NCBI GenBank assembly: GCA_030148625.1 | Contig: JASBTC010000025.1 | Span: 1-7,551 of the forward strand | Length of the DNA stretch: 7,551 nucleotides | Direction: 5' to 3' | Source: Sphingobium sp. | GTDB lineage: Bacteria; Pseudomonadota; Alphaproteobacteria; Sphingomonadales; Sphingomonadaceae | Part shown: positions 5,916 to 7,551 of the stretch, one piece after another | Layout: the number at the start of each line of letters is the position of its first letter | Numbering within the stretch: position 1 is the first letter of the stretch | Program-made: the position numbers and the translations under genes | The notes under the pieces: generated by a model | What the model was told of the DNA's origin: nothing | The model's input: the letters and a program-made list of their open reading frames with translations, nothing else | The model's database searches: none

Positions 5916-6191
5916 ATGGGTGCGGTACGCAAGATCAGCATCGCTTTGACGGAAGAGCTCGCGGCGGATGTCGAGCGTGCGGTCGAGAGCGGCGATTATG
6001 CCAGCAGCAGTGAGGTGATCCGTGAGGCCCTGCGTGCCTGGCGTGACGATCGCGCGTTGAAGATCGCCGAATTACGCCGGCTGGTCGAGGAGGGACTGGC
6101 GAGTGGCCCCGCGATCGAGGGGAATTTCGATCCCGATGACATAGCACGCCGCGGAAGGGCCCGGCTTGCGGCAATGCGATCCGCAGAATGA
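5916..6191 (+). CDS. parD: ParD-family type II antitoxin (ribbon-helix-helix)
   Basis: A 91-residue antitoxin. Residues 1-45 form a ribbon-helix-helix DNA-binding domain: the beta strand KISIAL (6-11), helix A LTEELAADVERAVESG, the turn DYASSSEV (27-34) and helix B VIREALRAWRDD. This is the classic ParD pattern of strand, TEEL helix, then S-S-E-V-I-R-E-A-L. Residues 46-91 are charged and probably unfold unless wrapped around the ParE toxin; this part includes a helix (LKIAELRRLVEEGLASG) and a DPDD segment (72-75). The protein should neutralise ParE and repress its own operon through the palindrome just upstream. The start at 5916 is set by GGAGG 4 nt upstream; an in-frame ATG at 5889 would add nine residues. 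The stop overlaps the parE ATG (ATGA), so the two are translationally coupled. A much longer open frame reaching back into mutS is a shadow. Confidence 0.9.
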   Translation: MGAVRKISIALTEELAADVERAVESGDYASSSEVIREALRAWRDDRALKIAELRRLVEEGLASGPAIEGNFDPDDIARRGRARLAAMRSAE

Positions 6192-6487
6192 TCGCCATCC
6201 GGCGCAGCCCTGCGGCGATCACGGATATCGATGAAATCTGGCTTCACATCGCGCTGGATAGTCCGGAGGCGGCGGACCGCGCAGTGACCCGTATTGCCGA
6301 GGCGGTGAGCAGGCTTGCTGAATTCCCGTTGAGCGCGCCTGCGCGGCCTGAATTGAGCAAAGACCTACGATGCCTGTCGGTCGGCGCATATCGCGTGTTC
6401 CATAGGGTCGATCCCGATCGGGTGACGATCGTCCGCGTCATCCATGCTGCACGCGATATCGGTGCCGCATTCGACGCGGACGCGTGA
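6188..6487 (+). CDS. parE: ParE-family type II toxin (RelE/ParE superfamily)
   Basis: A 99-residue toxin of the RelE/ParE fold. The ParE branch typically poisons DNA gyrase, unlike the RelE branch, which cuts mRNA; the target here is inferred from the family and the ParD partner. Visible features are the first strand IAIRRSP (2-8), a helical stretch AITDIDEIWLHIALDSPEAADRAV (10-33 overall), the conserved SKDLRCLSVGAYRVFHRV region (57-74) with the YRVFHRV strand, and the C-terminal strand TIVRVIHAARDI (80-91). The final VIHAARD pattern is typical of ParE. The start overlaps the parD stop by 4 bp. No frameshift or lost segment is visible and the length is normal, so the toxin looks intact. Its A/T-ending codons (for example GAATTGAGCAAAGACCTACG) look somewhat more frequent than in mutS, which hints at different ancestry, but this is not measured. 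Confidence 0.9.
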   Translation: MIAIRRSPAAITDIDEIWLHIALDSPEAADRAVTRIAEAVSRLAEFPLSAPARPELSKDLRCLSVGAYRVFHRVDPDRVTIVRVIHAARDIGAAFDADA

Positions 6488-6518
6488 CGAACCGTCTCGA
6501 AGCCCCTATCTGAAATCC
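6488..6518 (+). other. Short gap between parE and glnD without a visible ribosome binding site
   Basis: These 31 bp separate the parE stop from the glnD ATG. No Shine-Dalgarno-like purine run lies at a proper distance before the ATG; the 20 bases before it read GAAGCCCCTATCTGAAATCC. No promoter or hairpin was seen. glnD is probably translated by coupling to parE or by a leader-independent route. Confidence 0.5.
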
Positions 6519-6521
6519 ATG
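6514..6521 (+). repeat. Right copy of 8-bp direct repeat flanking parDE
   Basis: AATCCATG here ends with the glnD start codon and is identical to the octamer at 5879-5886. The repeat unit from one copy to the other is 635 bp and contains the whole operator-parD-parE module. Confidence 0.6.
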
Positions 6522-7551
6522 CCCGCGCGCTTCGACAGCCTTTCCAACCGCCGCCGCATCGTCGATCGACGCGCGCTTGCCGATGCCTTGACCGCCTTGC
6601 CCGATGAAGGCGGCGCGGCGAAGCAGCGGCCGGCGATGGTGGCGCTGCTGCGCGAAGCGCTCGATGCGGGGCGTGCCGAGATTGCGCGGCGGCTGGAGGA
6701 GAACCCGTCGCGCGGCAGCGATACGGCCTCCGCCCAGGCATTCCTGACCGATCAGATCCTTCGGCTGATCTTCGATTTCACGACGCAGCGCCTCTATGCG
6801 ATCAACAATCCGACCGCGTCGGAGCGTTTGGCGCTGCTGGCGGTCGGCGGCTATGGCCGGGGCGAGATGGCGCCCTTCTCCGACGTCGATATCGCCTTCC
6901 TCACGCCGTGGAAGCAGACCGGCTGGACCGAGCAGGTCATCGAATCGATGCTCTATTCGCTCTGGGATCTGGGCATGAAGGTCGGCCATTCCAGCCGCTC
7001 GCTCGACGAGATGGTGCGCATGGCGAAGAGCGACCTCACCATCCGCACCGGCCTGCTCGAAGCACGCTATGTCTGGGGCGACCAGGCCCTTAACGACGAG
7101 GCCTGGGCCCGTTTCGACCGTGAGGTGATGGCCGGAACCGGACGCGCCTTCATCGCCGACAAGCTGGCCGAGCGCGATGCCCGTCACAAGCGCATGGGCG
7201 ACAGCCGTTATGTCGTCGAGCCCAATATCAAGGAAGGCAAGGGCGGCCTGCGCGATCTCCATACGCTGTTCTGGATCGGCAAATATATCCATCGCGTGCC
7301 CACCGTCGCCGAACTGGTCGACAAGGGCCTGCTGACCCGCGACGAACTGCGCCGTTTCCAGAAGGCCGAGAATTTCCTCTGGGCGGTGCGCTGCCATCTG
7401 CACATGATCGCCGGGCGCGCCGAAGAACGGCTGACCTTCGACTTCCAGCGTGAGATCGCGATGCGCATGCGCTATGCGGACCGCCCCGGGCGATCGGCGG
7501 TCGAGCGCTTCATGCAGCATTATTTCCTGACCGCGAAGCAGGTGGGCGACC
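6519..7551 (+). CDS. glnD: PII uridylyltransferase / uridylyl-removing enzyme GlnD, N-terminal part
   Basis: The first 344 codons are present and the frame runs off the right edge; the full protein is usually around 900 residues. GlnD senses glutamine and adds or removes UMP on PII proteins (GlnB/GlnK), so controlling nitrogen assimilation. The nucleotidyltransferase core is visible as GGYGRGEMAPFSDVDIAFL (110-128), with Asp122 and Asp124 the expected metal-binding residues. The GlnD hallmark EPNIKEGKGGLRDLHTL (234-250) follows, then the start of the helical PII-uridylyltransferase domain (about 215-344). The HD and two ACT domains expected further on are outside the window. The ATG at 6519 is the first plausible start: no ATG, GTG or TTG lies in the same frame in the gap upstream, and the peptide MPARFDSLSNRRRIVDRRAL reads like a GlnD N-terminus. 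The lack of a Shine-Dalgarno sequence is odd and is explained by the insertion model in the findings. Confidence 0.94.
   Translation, partial: MPARFDSLSNRRRIVDRRALADALTALPDEGGAAKQRPAMVALLREALDAGRAEIARRLEENPSRGSDTASAQAFLTDQILRLIFDFTTQRLYAINNPTASERLALLAVGGYGRGEMAPFSDVDIAFLTPWKQTGWTEQVIESMLYSLWDLGMKVGHSSRSLDEMVRMAKSDLTIRTGLLEARYVWGDQALNDEAWARFDREVMAGTGRAFIADKLAERDARHKRMGDSRYVVEPNIKEGKGGLRDLHTLFWIGKYIHRVPTVAELVDKGLLTRDELRRFQKAENFLWAVRCHLHMIAGRAEERLTFDFQREIAMRMRYADRPGRSAVERFMQHYFLTAKQVGD

Noticed and set aside
6438..7520. 360-codon minus-strand open frame opposite glnD
   Set aside because: It mirrors the glnD coding sequence, whose plus-strand motifs are unmistakable.
1..7551. tRNA, rRNA, CRISPR array, transposase or phage genes
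   Set aside because: None was recognised on either strand; nearly all sequence is accounted for by the listed genes and short gaps.

Overview
The window is GC-rich DNA from an alphaproteobacterium, most likely a sphingomonad (order Sphingomonadales). The grounds are the codon bias, the bamE gene divergent from the start of what looks like a ubiquinol-cytochrome c chaperone gene, and the maeB / mutS / glnD neighbourhood. No database search was possible, so the taxonomic placement rests on remembered gene order and protein style.

Layout, left to right: (1) on the minus strand, the first 23 codons of a probable ubiquinol-cytochrome c chaperone gene, running off the left edge. (2) A 128-bp divergent control region. 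(3) bamE on the plus strand, a small outer-membrane assembly lipoprotein. (4) A 131-bp convergent gap holding a roughly 44-bp imperfect palindrome (probably a dispersed intergenic repeat) and a strong GC hairpin that may stop transcription from both sides. (5) maeB on the minus strand, a malic enzyme fused to a phosphotransacetylase-like domain. (6) A 197-bp divergent control region with two small inverted repeats. (7) mutS on the plus strand, the mismatch-recognition ATPase. (8) A compact parD-parE type II toxin-antitoxin pair headed by a perfect 29-bp palindrome. (9) The first 344 codons of glnD, the PII uridylyltransferase and nitrogen sensor, running off the right edge.

The most interesting region is the mutS-parDE-glnD junction. 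An exact 8-bp direct repeat, AATCCATG, lies on both sides of the parDE module: one copy straddles the mutS stop, the other ends in the present glnD start codon. Removing the 635 bp between them would put the glnD ATG three bases after the mutS stop and 9 nt downstream of a strong Shine-Dalgarno sequence (GGAGGAG) in the last mutS codons. The present glnD ATG has no visible Shine-Dalgarno sequence. This fits a toxin-antitoxin cassette that landed exactly at the glnD start and separated it from its ribosome binding site.

The 29-bp palindrome starts at the base after the mutS stop and includes part of the parD Shine-Dalgarno sequence. It is therefore the likely ParD/ParDE operator, and in RNA it could fold to hide the parD ribosome binding site. 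The other genes are housekeeping: envelope biogenesis (bamE), malate-to-pyruvate carbon flow (maeB), DNA repair (mutS) and nitrogen sensing (glnD).
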